Part shown: piece after piece, positions 16,860 through 26,735 of the stretch
How positions within the stretch are numbered: position 1 is the stretch's first letter
How the letters are laid out: the number at the start of each line of letters is the position of its first letter
Made by a program: the position numbers and the translations under genes
NCBI GenBank assembly: GCA_965261725.1
Contig: CBDHDU010000002.1
Location: forward strand, 310,001 to 374,000
DNA from: CANDOC01 sp965261725
Lineage (GTDB): Bacteria > Pseudomonadota > Gammaproteobacteria > Pseudomonadales > Endozoicomonadaceae
Length of the DNA: 64,000 nucleotides
Direction: 5' to 3'
Notes under the pieces: model-generated
What the model was told of the DNA's origin: nothing
Seen by the model: only the letters and a program-made list of their open reading frames with translations
Databases searched by the model: none

Positions 16860-19800
16860 AGTGAGATGTACTTCCCTCTCAAAGATAAATAAAACATTTC
16901 CAGCTGATCCATATCTACATTCCGGCATAAACGCTGTATCTGGTCAGCTTCATCAGTAAACCCTTGTTGTCGTGCACTTTCGACAGCCAGCCGCACAACA
17001 TCAAGATCTCCCATCTCTACAGCCTTTTCGAGAGTATCAAGCCAGTTAAGCGGGAGTTTTTCTGTCTGTACATCAATATAGCTTTCAGGCTGCCCGGCCT
17101 GGTGTTCAATTTCTCGGTGTTCATATTGGATATTCAACAGGTCTGCAATTACCTCAAGCAGCTCTTCCGACCGGAAAGGTTTGCAGATATAACCATCAAA
17201 ACCCATTTCCCGGTGGTGATGCTGGAGCTTTTCATTAACACTGGCGGTGACGGCAACCACCGGCAGCCCCAGTTTCATCCTTTGCCGTATCTCCTTCACA
17301 ACGTCAATTCCTGAAATATCCGGCATGCGAATATCAAGCAGGATCAGATCAAAAGATTCACGTTGCAACAACTCCAGTGCTTCGCCGCCACCAATAGCTT
17401 CAACGACTTTGAATCCGGCGCCGGTCAACAGTTTAAGCAGAATATCCCGGTTGATCATACTATCATCGACGACCAGAATCTCTGGCTGGCAGTCTTCAGG
17501 CAAAACCAAATTCTTGCCACCACTCAAAGGTTTATTCAAAGAGACCCTTGGGGCTGAATCAGGCGCCGGGTAAACAGGGTGTTCAAAAATAAAACAGCTG
17601 CCCTCTCCAAGCTTGCTGTCAACATCCAGCTTCCCTCCCAGTGCTTCAACCAGCCTCAGACTAATTGCCAGCCCCAAACCGGTTCCGCCCTCTTTGCGAG
17701 CCGAGCTTAGCTGCCGGAAAGGATCAAAAATAACATCAAGATCTTTCTGATGAATACCGACACCGGTATCTTCTACTTTAAAAAGCAGAACTTCTTCCTC
17801 TGACTCTCCATTGGATACCGGCTTTTTCCCCACCTGCACCAACAAAGCAACCTCTCCCTCAGGGGTATACTTAATTGCATTGCCCGCAAGATTGATCAGG
17901 ATCTGGCATAATTTGGTTTCGTCTGTGTACAGAATTTCCGGCAGTTCTGGTGCAACTTCAATTCTGAAATGTAAACCTTTGCTCTCTGCACGGGCTTTGA
18001 GCATCCGGTGCACAGATTGCAGGGTGTGTTGTAAATCGGCTATTTCCCAGTGTAATTCAAGCCCGCCGCTTTCAATCTTGGTTAGATCAAGAATATCATT
18101 GATGAGTGTCAGCAGGTGCTGACCACAACTTTCAATCGCCTGCAGGTTTTCCCTTTGCACAACAGATACCCGATCATCCTGCAGCAAAATCTGGGTATAA
18201 CCCAACACTCCATTTAAAGGCGTTCTGAGTTCATGGCTCATATTGGAAAGAAACTGGCTCTTGGCATGGTTCGCTGATTCAGCTTCATCCCGTGCTTTGC
18301 GGATTTCCAGCTCTGCCTGTTTATAAACAGTCACATCGCGCGCAATACCTTCTATGGCTGTGATTTGCTGATTCGCATCACGCGCAGCAACTTCAAATAC
18401 TTCCAGAATTCGTTTACTGCCATCGGCATGTAGCATTTCACACTGATAAGCAGGGCGGCTTTCCCCTCTGGCAATCGCTTTACTGTTTTCATAGACCGTT
18501 TGATTCAATGGGCTATCGGTCAGGAAATCACGTGCCCTGGTCATGTATGCGTCCTGACTGTATCCCATGATCCGCTGTACTGAAGGCGTGACGTAAGAAT
18601 AGTGGCCATGGGTATCATGGGAATAAAAGAAGTAGGCTTGCTGTAAGCCTTCAATCAGACGGCGGTAACGCTCTTCACTTTGTTTCAGTGCTTCATCTGC
18701 ACGCTTGCGGTCACTGATATCCCTGATAGCGCAGGCGATCTGCATTCCTGATTCGGTCTGAATCGGGTTGATGGTAATTTCTACGGGGAACTCACTGCCC
18801 CGACGACACAGACCGGTAAATTCAAAACCATGAGTTTCAGAAATCACACTCTGACTACCCTGCCCCTGAAAAACCGGATGTTTCTTATAGAGCCGGGTAG
18901 GTGACAACATCATGACTGGGTGCCCAATCAGGTCTTTTCGGGGGTAATCAAATAAATCCTCTGTCCGCGTATTCACCATGATAATACTCCCGACCGGTGA
19001 GCAGAGAACCATGGCATCAGGCGAAGCTTCCAGAAGGCTATGAAATTTGTCGGTATCATTCACCCTGTCAGTAATATCGTGTCCCATTCCTTCAAGACTG
19101 GATACTAGCCCACTCGAATCTTTGACCGGAACTGTAAAAAATTCTATGCGGCGTAAACTGCCATCCTTATGCCTTACTTCAAACTCATAAGAAGATGACC
19201 ACTGACGGCCAGAAGGAAGGTTACGGTTTCCCTGAGCAGGGAACACTATGTTTTGCTGCAAGTACTCTTCCGGAGAAAAACCCAGAATACCTTCAAGAGA
19301 AGGGCTGACATGAATAAGCTTACCCGATGGGTCACAGGCAAAATAGAAATACTGACCTCGCAGCCCTTCTGCAATTCGCCCCAGATTCCTAGCGCGCGCT
19401 TCGTGCAGTTCAGCATCCCGCTCTTCCAGCCGCTGAACCATATCCAGAAATGTACGGGATAATGCGCCCGCCTCATCTGAGCTCTGAGTATACAGCCGGG
19501 GAAGAGACCGACCTTCGGTAAAGTCTCTGACAGCCCCTGTAAGCTGCCGCAAGGGACGAGTTAATAAACCCGATAAGTTCCAGACACAGACAACAATCAA
19601 CAACAATGAACCCAGCATCACCAACGCTGCAACTCTGGCTTGATGTTTAGCCGGAGCTAATGCCTGTTCTTTGGGAATACCCGTTAATAAAACCCAACTG
19701 TTGACTCTTACCGGTGCAGCAAAAAGCCAGTACTCCTTGTCATCACGATCATGCTGGCGGCTATGAAAAGTTTTGCCCTGCTTCAGGTTATAAACCAGTG

Positions 19801-20539
19801 TGGCCCAGATACTATCATCACTCACATCATCAAAGTTGTTCGCATTGCGAGTTAAATCCCAGTTGCTGCTACTATCAACGATACGTCCCTGACTCGATAA
19901 CAGAGCAAAATGAAAATCACTTTCCAGCTTCTGGGTAACACTCGCTCTCAATACGACCAGAGGAATCTGCAGAGCAACGATACCCAACTGATTTTCTGCA
20001 TAAGTAAAGGTATAGGCGTACGTGATGGTAGGCGTTTGGCAATAGGGTGAGCTCGGAATATCCACTGACCAGCTTTTTTCTTCCGGGTACAAAGCCAGCT
20101 CTTTCATTTTGGCCAGCGTTTCCGGCCGCTCCCGGGCAAGATCCTTGCTTTCCAGCACACCTTCTCGGCGGTCAACCCAGGGGGCTGTGATCACTCCCTG
20201 AGTTGCTTCGGTGGATCGGCCACAGAACAACAAGCCCATCGATGCCACCGACGGATTCATATTCATAATGGCATGCAGAAACTGATAGGCCTCCTGAACC
20301 TCAAAATCCTGCTGAGCTTCAACCATTGCCCCGGTCATTCGGGCACTCTGAGCAATTTCAACCAGACAGCTATCCAGTTTGCTGGCGTAGTGCAGCGCAG
20401 CTTCTTCCATACGCTGCTCAACATCGGCAGTGGTCAACTTAACTGACTGATAAAGATTCACCCCGAAAATGAGGTTATAAAGCAAAGTAACCGGAATAAC
20501 CGTATAGAAAATAATTTTTTGTCTGATTGAAAAAAGCAC
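16856..20539 (-). CDS. Membrane hybrid sensor histidine kinase (sensor-HAMP-PAS-HK-REC)
   Basis: 1227 residues. Membrane helices at about 8-28 and 302-323 flank a periplasmic Cache-like sensor region. A HAMP segment (324-378), three PAS domains (about 385-490, 495-610, 620-740), a kinase core with His769 in SNMSHELRTPLNG, an ATPase domain with EDTGVGI and GGTGLGL, and a receiver with Asp1069 in LLDIRMPD follow. The last 100 residues are helical but I see no clear phosphotransfer histidine motif. The start is GTG at 20539 with a poor ribosome site. The ligand is unknown. The next gene, overlapping by four bases, is a second kinase; no DNA-binding regulator is adjacent. Confidence 0.92.
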   Translation of the reverse strand: MLFSIRQKIIFYTVIPVTLLYNLIFGVNLYQSVKLTTADVEQRMEEAALHYASKLDSCLVEIAQSARMTGAMVEAQQDFEVQEAYQFLHAIMNMNPSVASMGLLFCGRSTEATQGVITAPWVDRREGVLESKDLARERPETLAKMKELALYPEEKSWSVDIPSSPYCQTPTITYAYTFTYAENQLGIVALQIPLVVLRASVTQKLESDFHFALLSSQGRIVDSSSNWDLTRNANNFDDVSDDSIWATLVYNLKQGKTFHSRQHDRDDKEYWLFAAPVRVNSWVLLTGIPKEQALAPAKHQARVAALVMLGSLLLIVVCVWNLSGLLTRPLRQLTGAVRDFTEGRSLPRLYTQSSDEAGALSRTFLDMVQRLEERDAELHEARARNLGRIAEGLRGQYFYFACDPSGKLIHVSPSLEGILGFSPEEYLQQNIVFPAQGNRNLPSGRQWSSSYEFEVRHKDGSLRRIEFFTVPVKDSSGLVSSLEGMGHDITDRVNDTDKFHSLLEASPDAMVLCSPVGSIIMVNTRTEDLFDYPRKDLIGHPVMMLSPTRLYKKHPVFQGQGSQSVISETHGFEFTGLCRRGSEFPVEITINPIQTESGMQIACAIRDISDRKRADEALKQSEERYRRLIEGLQQAYFFYSHDTHGHYSYVTPSVQRIMGYSQDAYMTRARDFLTDSPLNQTVYENSKAIARGESRPAYQCEMLHADGSKRILEVFEVAARDANQQITAIEGIARDVTVYKQAELEIRKARDEAESANHAKSQFLSNMSHELRTPLNGVLGYTQILLQDDRVSVVQRENLQAIESCGQHLLTLINDILDLTKIESGGLELHWEIADLQHTLQSVHRMLKARAESKGLHFRIEVAPELPEILYTDETKLCQILINLAGNAIKYTPEGEVALLVQVGKKPVSNGESEEEVLLFKVEDTGVGIHQKDLDVIFDPFRQLSSARKEGGTGLGLAISLRLVEALGGKLDVDSKLGEGSCFIFEHPVYPAPDSAPRVSLNKPLSGGKNLVLPEDCQPEILVVDDSMINRDILLKLLTGAGFKVVEAIGGGEALELLQRESFDLILLDIRMPDISGIDVVKEIRQRMKLGLPVVAVTASVNEKLQHHHREMGFDGYICKPFRSEELLEVIADLLNIQYEHREIEHQAGQPESYIDVQTEKLPLNWLDTLEKAVEMGDLDVVRLAVESARQQGFTDEADQIQRLCRNVDMDQLEMFYLSLRGKYISL

Positions 20540-20681
20540 AGATGATTCGCCTGTTTACCCATAGTGCGATTCGCTGATTTCCTATCATAATCTTGTATCG
20601 CTCAGCCGCTCTGATTGTCAGTCCCTCTCAGGTCAGTTATAAAGTGTAGCTGCCACCCAATAATCGTACCGATACTCGTAT

Positions 20682-21557
20682 ATGATGGTTCTTGTTATCG
20701 GAGGAACCGGCCTGATAGGTCGTCAACTCTGCCGTAAGCTTGCCCAGCAGGGCATTGATCATATCGCCCCCTCACACGAGGCGCTTGATCTGACAGATGC
20801 TCAGTCGCTGAAAAAACTGCTGAAGAAAAAACAGCCTTCGGTCATTGTGAATACCGCCAGCTATGCGGATGTGGAAATGGCCGAAACCAATCCATCTCTC
20901 TGCTTTGCTGTTAATCGTGACGGTCCTGCACTGTTGGCAGAAGCCTGTCAGCAGTTGGATATACCCCTGATACATATTTCGTCATACCGGGTTTTTGATG
21001 GCGAGACAAAATCACCTTATACGGAAAAAAGTGCCACCAACCCGCAGGGCGTTTTGGGGGGAAGTCGCTGGCAGGGTGAACAGCAGGTACGTGAACGTTG
21101 TGAGAAACACATTATCATCCGTTTCTCTTGGCTTTTTGATTGTGGCAGAAAAAACCGGCTGACAGACATGATCAACACGATGTTTGATACCGGACAGATT
21201 CAAGCATCCCGAGACAGAATTGTATGCCCAACCCCCGCAGAAGACTCTGCCCGTGTTATCACTGCAATTCTGCAGCAGGTGGACTGTGGTGCATCAAACT
21301 GGGGAACCTACCACTACGCCGCCAGCGAACCCGTGAGCGAACGCCGCTTTATTGACACCCTGCTGACAGAAACCCGGCAGTGGGCAGATATTGATTGCAA
21401 GATACTGTGTGAAGCCGATGACAGGAAAAGAGAGCTGATGAACTCAGCTCTCGATAGTGAAAAGGTTTTAAATACCTTTGGTATTCATGCCAGACCCTGG
21501 CGCCCGGCGCTGGCAAAAGCAGTCAGAGACACTCTTCAGAGTCAGGACTGTGAATAG
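20682..21557 (+). CDS. RmlD-like NAD(P)-binding protein lacking the catalytic Tyr/Lys pair
   Basis: 291 residues of the dTDP-4-dehydrorhamnose reductase-like extended SDR family. The nucleotide-binding GGTGLIGRQL (residues 7-16), NTASYADVEMAE, the HISSYRVFDG strand and later core all fit. At the position of the active-site YxxxK, however, the sequence reads LGGSRWQGE: Leu125 and Arg129 replace Tyr and Lys. It may bind dinucleotide without reducing a sugar, like regulatory relatives such as the methionine adenosyltransferase beta subunit. There are no rhamnose pathway genes nearby. It starts with tandem ATG codons (20682, 20685). Confidence 0.8.
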   Translation: MMVLVIGGTGLIGRQLCRKLAQQGIDHIAPSHEALDLTDAQSLKKLLKKKQPSVIVNTASYADVEMAETNPSLCFAVNRDGPALLAEACQQLDIPLIHISSYRVFDGETKSPYTEKSATNPQGVLGGSRWQGEQQVRERCEKHIIIRFSWLFDCGRKNRLTDMINTMFDTGQIQASRDRIVCPTPAEDSARVITAILQQVDCGASNWGTYHYAASEPVSERRFIDTLLTETRQWADIDCKILCEADDRKRELMNSALDSEKVLNTFGIHARPWRPALAKAVRDTLQSQDCE

Positions 21558-21574
21558 CGCCTGATACGCTAAGC

Positions 21575-21608
21575 GTCCTGTTGCTGCAAGTTAAAACGGC
21601 AACAGGAC
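21575..21608. terminator. Bidirectional hairpin between the RmlD-like gene and ompW
   Basis: Perfect 10-base arms GTCCTGTTGC and GCAACAGGAC with a 14-base loop between two convergent genes. Further out, GAATAG (21552) and CTATTC (21610) can extend the pairing. Confidence 0.65.
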
Positions 21609-21642
21609 ACTATTCGCATTCCAAGTTCTGTTGACATAAGTT

Positions 21643-22293
21643 TCAGAACTTGATCCCTATATTCAAATTCCACATCCAGGGGTTAATCTTGAACTCTTTG
21701 GCTTTGGATAAACCCGCCGCCTGAGTAAATTTCACATCCGGCTCCAGCGACAGGTAACGCAGGCTGGCATTAATCAGGAAAGCGTCAGTAATCATCCAGT
21801 CGAACCCGGCTCCGGCATTCCAGCCCCAGCTGTCATCGAAGCTGACTTTGGTAATGCTTGTGTCCTTGCTTTTAGCCTTATCAAACCAGTCATAATGCAA
21901 TCCCAGACTCAGATAGGGCTGGAATGTTGACTGCCCACCCATTGGGTACCACTGTCCACCAAAGATCAGTGGCATATGCTCATATTCAAATGAATTATTG
22001 CCGGTATTTTTATTTTTCACCTCATGAGTAAACTTGGTACTGAGCGCCGCTTCCAGACCAAAATTTTCATTCAGCATATAGGTGTAGTTAATGCCAAACT
22101 GTGTATCTTCCTTCTGTTTGTATTTAACTTTTGTTGTCGTAGTTCCTTTCAGCGTATAGGTGTCGTCTGCCGGTGACATATAACTGGCACCAAAGCGAAG
22201 AATGCTGTCCCCGCCATGATACGCAAAGGCAGAACCCACCGCACCGATTGATACAGCTAGAGATAGTGCAGCAATTGAGTGAACCCGCTTCAT
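21643..22293 (-). CDS. ompW: OmpW-family outer-membrane protein
   Basis: About 216 residues. A signal peptide (about 1-24, ending GSAFA) is followed by alternating beta strands with aromatic girdles, the GASYMSPADD segment near the mature N-terminus and a C-terminal strand ending in Phe (LNIGIKF), as required for barrel assembly. OmpW proteins form 8-stranded barrels proposed to pass small hydrophobic molecules. I start at the ATG at 22293, which has a GAGGATC site; the frame is open ten codons further. A GC-rich hairpin of mobile-element character lies just upstream. Confidence 0.88.
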   Translation of the reverse strand: MKRVHSIAALSLAVSIGAVGSAFAYHGGDSILRFGASYMSPADDTYTLKGTTTTKVKYKQKEDTQFGINYTYMLNENFGLEAALSTKFTHEVKNKNTGNNSFEYEHMPLIFGGQWYPMGGQSTFQPYLSLGLHYDWFDKAKSKDTSITKVSFDDSWGWNAGAGFDWMITDAFLINASLRYLSLEPDVKFTQAAGLSKAKEFKINPWMWNLNIGIKF

Positions 22294-22324
22294 GATCCTC
22301 ACCCTGACATCAATAATAATCAAC

Positions 22325-22398
22325 TACCCCGCCCCAAGGGGCGGGGTATGAAGTAAGTTCTCTGAGTAGTGCGCCGCAAGCAGCGGGGAATATGACCC
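22325..22398. repeat. GC-rich double hairpin resembling an IS200/IS605-type end
   Basis: A perfect 11-base arm hairpin (TACCCCGCCCC / GGGGCGGGGTA with two bases between) at 22325-22348 is followed 25 bases later by a second structure, CCGCAAGCAGCGG. Paired short hairpins of this type mark subterminal ends of IS200/IS605 elements and their small derivatives. No transposase or TnpB is present, so this would be a relic or non-autonomous copy. The assignment is from pattern memory only. Confidence 0.4.
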
Positions 22399-23395
22399 AA
22401 AGAGATTTAAATATCCCAGTGTGTATGTGCGACAGTGCTTGCCACACATCGTGACAGTCTAGATCACAGTCAGACATTCCTCAGACAAATACTGCATTGA
22501 TTTAACCTGCATGCTATTTTTCTCAATCCGTTCATACCCAACACCAGCATGACATACGACGCCTCAGCCCTTCCCATTAACGCAGTTCTTCCGGATTTAG
22601 AAAAAACGCTGGAAGAGCAGCATGTCGCAATCCTTCAGGCCCACCCGGTGCAGGAAAGACAACACAGGTACCACTCCACCTGTTAAAAAGTACATGGCTC
22701 ACTAACCAGCGTATTTTGATGCTGGAACCAAGGCGGCTAGCAGCGAGAACAGCGGCTCGAAGAATGGCAAGCCAACTGGGTGAAGCTGTCGGAGGCACTG
22801 TTGGCTATCGCATGCAACTGGATTCAAAAGTAAGCGATAAAACTCGCATAGAAGTTATTACTGAGGGTGTTTTAACCAGACTATTACAAAATGATCCTGA
22901 ATTAAGTGGTGTGGGTCTGGTTATTTTTGATGAGTTTCATGAACGTTCCCTGCCTGCCGACATGGGGCTGATGCTATGCCGGGAAACCAGAGAGGGGTAT
23001 CGGGATGAATCCAGTCCTCTGCGCCTGCTGGTAATGTCAGCAACACTGGATACCCCGGCTGTGTTGTCGGCGATAGTTGAAGGGCTACAACCCCTATATT
23101 TCCTGCATTTCTGGATAAGCCTATGACTCGTGGGCATTACATAATTTTTGTAACTTCTGCTAATCATAAGTCCCATCGGACAACCTGTGATTGGTGCGTT
23201 AGTACGCCAACTATTGCCGGCAACACAGCCGGATACCCCGCTATTACAGCGTTATCTGGCTGCACCGCTCATTACCTGCCCGGGGCGCAGCTATCCGGTG
23301 ACAACCCATTATCTGGACCGCAGTCTGCCCTTCGGTAACCGACAGGCTTTGTTTCAGGCAGTGACCAAGCAAATCATCAACAGTTTGAATCAGGA

Positions 23396-24802
23396 GGGTG
23401 TGAGCGGGAATTGATGTAGGAAAAACGACTACCGTGAGCTACTTTCATCAAATCATAATAGACGTAAGCACGGCCTTTGCCTCGTATGACTGCTCAAATT
23501 CTATCATCTGAAAATCAAGAAACGCAGATACTCATCACTATTCAGCACGGCAACTCAATGCTCGATTTCGAGACCAGCCTTCAGGGTAGCCTCAATCAAG
23601 CTGGAACGCTTGGAGTAGAAAAACAACTGGAACACATGGACACCGACGGTTCGCCCATAAAGGTAGGTGGTATTCATATGACCAGCAAGAATAAAAAAGA
23701 ACCCAAGGTCTACGAAACGTCATGGGGAGCCGTCAAAGTTCCGCGTTACATTTACCAGAGCAGTCAGGGGGGAGAAACCTTTTGCCCTCTGGATCAGAAT
23801 ACCCGGATTATTGTCAATTCGACTCCGGCTTTTGCTCGCATGGTGAGCTGGAAGTATGCCCAGATGGCAGCCCCTCAGGTAGAAGACGATCTGCGACAAA
23901 ATCATGGTCGTAATAGCAGTCGTTCAACACTTCGTGATTTAGCCGATGTGGTGGCAAGTATTGCACAGGCCAAAGAAGAAAGGTGGGTATACGATATTCC
24001 AGAGTTACCAAAGCCCGTGACAACAGTAGCCATAGGGCTTGATGGAGCAAATCTGTTGTACTACGAAGGCTATCGGATCGCTATGTGCGGCACTATCAGC
24101 CTCTATGATGATGAAGGCGAGCGTCTTCATACAATCTACTGTGCAGAGGCACCGGAATACGGCAAGCAAACCTTCATTAACCGTTTTACTGGAGAAATCC
24201 AGAAGGTTAAGGATAGATTCCCTGAGGCGGTTTATGTGGGGGTTGCTGACGGAGCGGCGGATAACTGGACATTTTTAGAATCCTTTACATCTATCCACGT
24301 GCTGGACTTTTATCACGTGTCTGAATATGTTGCTGACGCTGCTGAGGCACTTTATCCGGGAAAGAAAGCCACACAGGAAAGGCATGCATGGTTCAAGCAG
24401 AAGCTACACGACCTGAAACACGATGAAGGCGCAGCACAAAGCCTGCGGCGAGAGCTTGAACGGGCAACACCGGGCAACAACCGTACCGCCTCTATGGAAA
24501 AGTTGATGAAAGCGAGAACCTACTTTAAAAATCACTGGCACCAAATGATTTATCCTGAAGCCAGAAAGAGGAACTTACCCATTGGTTCAGGTGTTACGGA
24601 AGCGGCTTGCAAGAGTTTGGTAAAGCAACGTATGTGCCGCTCTGGCATGCGCTGGAAAGAGCAAGGTGCATCAATGTTGTTGACGTTGAGAGCATTAGTT
24701 TGTTCGTCCGGGCAATGGGATGCATTCTGGTCAAAAATGAATCGCTATGGTTTTCCCGTCGCACACAACCTCTTCCCGGTACATTGATCAGGCAGCACAC
24801 CC
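23396..24802 (+). mobile_element. Complete ISKra4-family insertion sequence, copy 1
   Basis: 1407 bases inserted in hrpB. The terminal inverted repeats are short (GGGTGTG at 23396, CACACCC ending at 24802) and an 8-base target duplication AATCAGGA flanks it at 23388-23395 and 24803-24810. It carries one transposase gene. A second copy begins at 63394 in the same orientation and differs at only two positions over the shared stretch of about 600 bases, which points to recent transposition. Confidence 0.9.
23486..24787 (+). CDS. ISKra4-family transposase
   Basis: About 433 residues; an in-frame TTG at 23477 would add three. The C-terminal signature LPIGSGVTEAACKSLVKQRMCRSGMRW is characteristic of ISKra4 transposases. 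Candidate acidic catalytic residues sit in AIGLDGANL, GVADGAADNW and HVLDFYHV. No frameshift or early stop is visible, so it looks intact. It is the only gene of the element and ends 15 bases before the right terminus. Confidence 0.9.
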   Translation: MTAQILSSENQETQILITIQHGNSMLDFETSLQGSLNQAGTLGVEKQLEHMDTDGSPIKVGGIHMTSKNKKEPKVYETSWGAVKVPRYIYQSSQGGETFCPLDQNTRIIVNSTPAFARMVSWKYAQMAAPQVEDDLRQNHGRNSSRSTLRDLADVVASIAQAKEERWVYDIPELPKPVTTVAIGLDGANLLYYEGYRIAMCGTISLYDDEGERLHTIYCAEAPEYGKQTFINRFTGEIQKVKDRFPEAVYVGVADGAADNWTFLESFTSIHVLDFYHVSEYVADAAEALYPGKKATQERHAWFKQKLHDLKHDEGAAQSLRRELERATPGNNRTASMEKLMKARTYFKNHWHQMIYPEARKRNLPIGSGVTEAACKSLVKQRMCRSGMRWKEQGASMLLTLRALVCSSGQWDAFWSKMNRYGFPVAHNLFPVH

Positions 24803-26735
24803 AATCAGGAAGACGGTAGCCTGTTGGTTTTCCTGCCAGGCACCTCTGAAATCAGGCAAGTTGCCAGTATGCTTGAAACGCAGCTACCTCAAGGCACATT
24901 ACTTGCTCCGTTGTATGGTGACTTATCCCAACAACAACAGGATGAAGCCATACAAGCTGCGCCGACACGCTTTCGTAAAGTTGTACTGGCAACGGCTATT
25001 GCTGAAAGCAGCCTGACCATTGACGGTATCAATACCGTTATTGATGTCGGTCTGATGCGCATTCCAAGGTTTGATCCATCAAAAGGCATATCACAGCTGG
25101 AAACCATTCGGATTACTGCGGATGCTGCGGAGCAACGTCAGGGGCGTGCAGGCCGACTGGCAGCGGGTACCTGTTACCGGATGTGGACAAAGCAGGAACA
25201 ACAGCAACTGGTTAAACAACGTCGTCCGGAAATACTGGAAGCAGACTTGGCTCCAGTCATGCTGGAATTATTGTCCTGGGGTTACCGTTCACCTGAAGAA
25301 GCTGAGTGGCTTACCGCACCATCTGGAAACACCTGTCTGCAGGCACTTGAGTTGCTCGAGCAGTTAGATGCTGTCAAAAAAACAGGCTCTGAACATTGGC
25401 AGCTGACATCTCATGGTCAAAAAGTCAGCAAGCTACCCATGCATCCACGTATGGCGCATATGGTTTTGAGTGCAGAAGCATCAGATATGCTACAAGGACA
25501 ACAATGGCTTGGCTGCCAGTTGGCTGCATTGTTGTCAGAGCGGGATATACTCAAGCGCAGCAGTCAGTCATTACCAGCCGACATCATGCTGCGTCTGGGA
25601 TTACTGGAGGGAGAGCAGATTCCCGGCTTGCAGGCAAACAATAACAGCCTGAAACGTGTTCGCCAGATTGCCAGAAAATGGTTTCAAACACTGAGAAGCC
25701 CTGAAAAAAAAACGTATGCCCGAATACACGTTGCCGGGCTACTGGCTGCCGGCTGGCCCGACAGAGTAGCAAAAAGGCGTGGTTCAGAAACTTTCCTGTT
25801 AAATTCCGGCTCCGGTGCCACGCTTACCAGTGATGACCCGCTGGCTGCTGCTGATTTTCTGGTTGCTCCCGCGTTGGGAGGACATTCAGGGCAACGCAAT
25901 GCACGCATTTTTATGGCGTGTGAAATCGAACCTGAAGTTTTACAACAGCTGTTTCCTGCACAGATTACACAGCAGGATAAGATAAGGTGGGATAATACCC
26001 GTAAAATGGTCTCGGCACAGACGGAAACCTGCTTCGGGTCTCTGCAGCTATTCAGCCAGCCCTTGTCAGCGCCCGACCCGGAAGCGGTCTGTGCAGCACT
26101 GATTGAAGGTATACGACAAAATAAACTGAATGACCTGCCGTTAAGTGCGGATTTTCAGCAGCTGCAAAGCCGTATGATATGCCTTGCTAAATTTGAAAAG
26201 AATTTTCCAGCTGCAGATACAGATACGCTGCTTAATACTTTGGAAAGCTGGCTATCCCTCTGGCTCAACGGCATCAACCGTGTGGAGCAACTGAAAAAAG
26301 TTAATCTGCGGGAATGCCTGCTGTCACTGTTGGATTGGGAACAACAGCAACAATTACAAAAAGAGGCTCCCGAAAAGTTTACTGTACCCAGCGGCTCCAA
26401 TATCACTATTAACTACAGCAACCCGGAAGCACCGGTATTACAGGTCAGGTTGCAGGAAGTTTTTGGCCTGCTGGAAACGCCTATGCTCTGTTCGGGACGA
26501 CTGCCACTCACTTTTGAACTACTCTCTCCTGCCAGACGCCCGGTTCAAAAAACACAGGATCTGGGCAATTTCTGGCGATCGACCTATCAGGATGTTAAAA
26601 AAGAATTAAAAGGACGTTATCCGAAGCACTACTGGCCAGATGATCCCTTCACTGCACAGGCGACCCGTCATGTAAGGCCGCGCTGACCCGGGAACACAGG
26701 TCACCCATTATGTCAGACAAGGGAATTACCAACAG

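Larger units (their letters stand above)
22549..26686 (+). pseudogene. hrpB: ATP-dependent helicase HrpB, broken by frameshift, short insert and IS
   Basis: Pieces of a full DEAH-box HrpB. From the ATG at 22549 the frame encodes the family start (LPINAVLPDLEKTLEEQHVA) and then breaks near 22640: one C is missing before the Walker A motif, which continues in another frame as PPGAGKTTQVPL. Motifs EPRRLAAR and DEFHER (DEAH position) and the SATLD motif follow. Near 23065-23190 about 110 bases of unrelated sequence with stop codons interrupt the gene. It resumes with ITCPGRSYPV, is cut by an ISKra4 element with an 8-base target duplication, and continues from 24811 through AESSLTIDG and QRQGRAGR to the C-terminal domains, ending at 26686. 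No intact helicase can be made. The damage is cumulative, so function was probably dispensable. Confidence 0.9.

Noticed and set aside
16860..16928. N-terminal extension of the smaller kinase gene
   Set aside because: It would overlap the larger kinase gene by 73 bases, while the ATG at 16859 gives the standard ATGA coupling.
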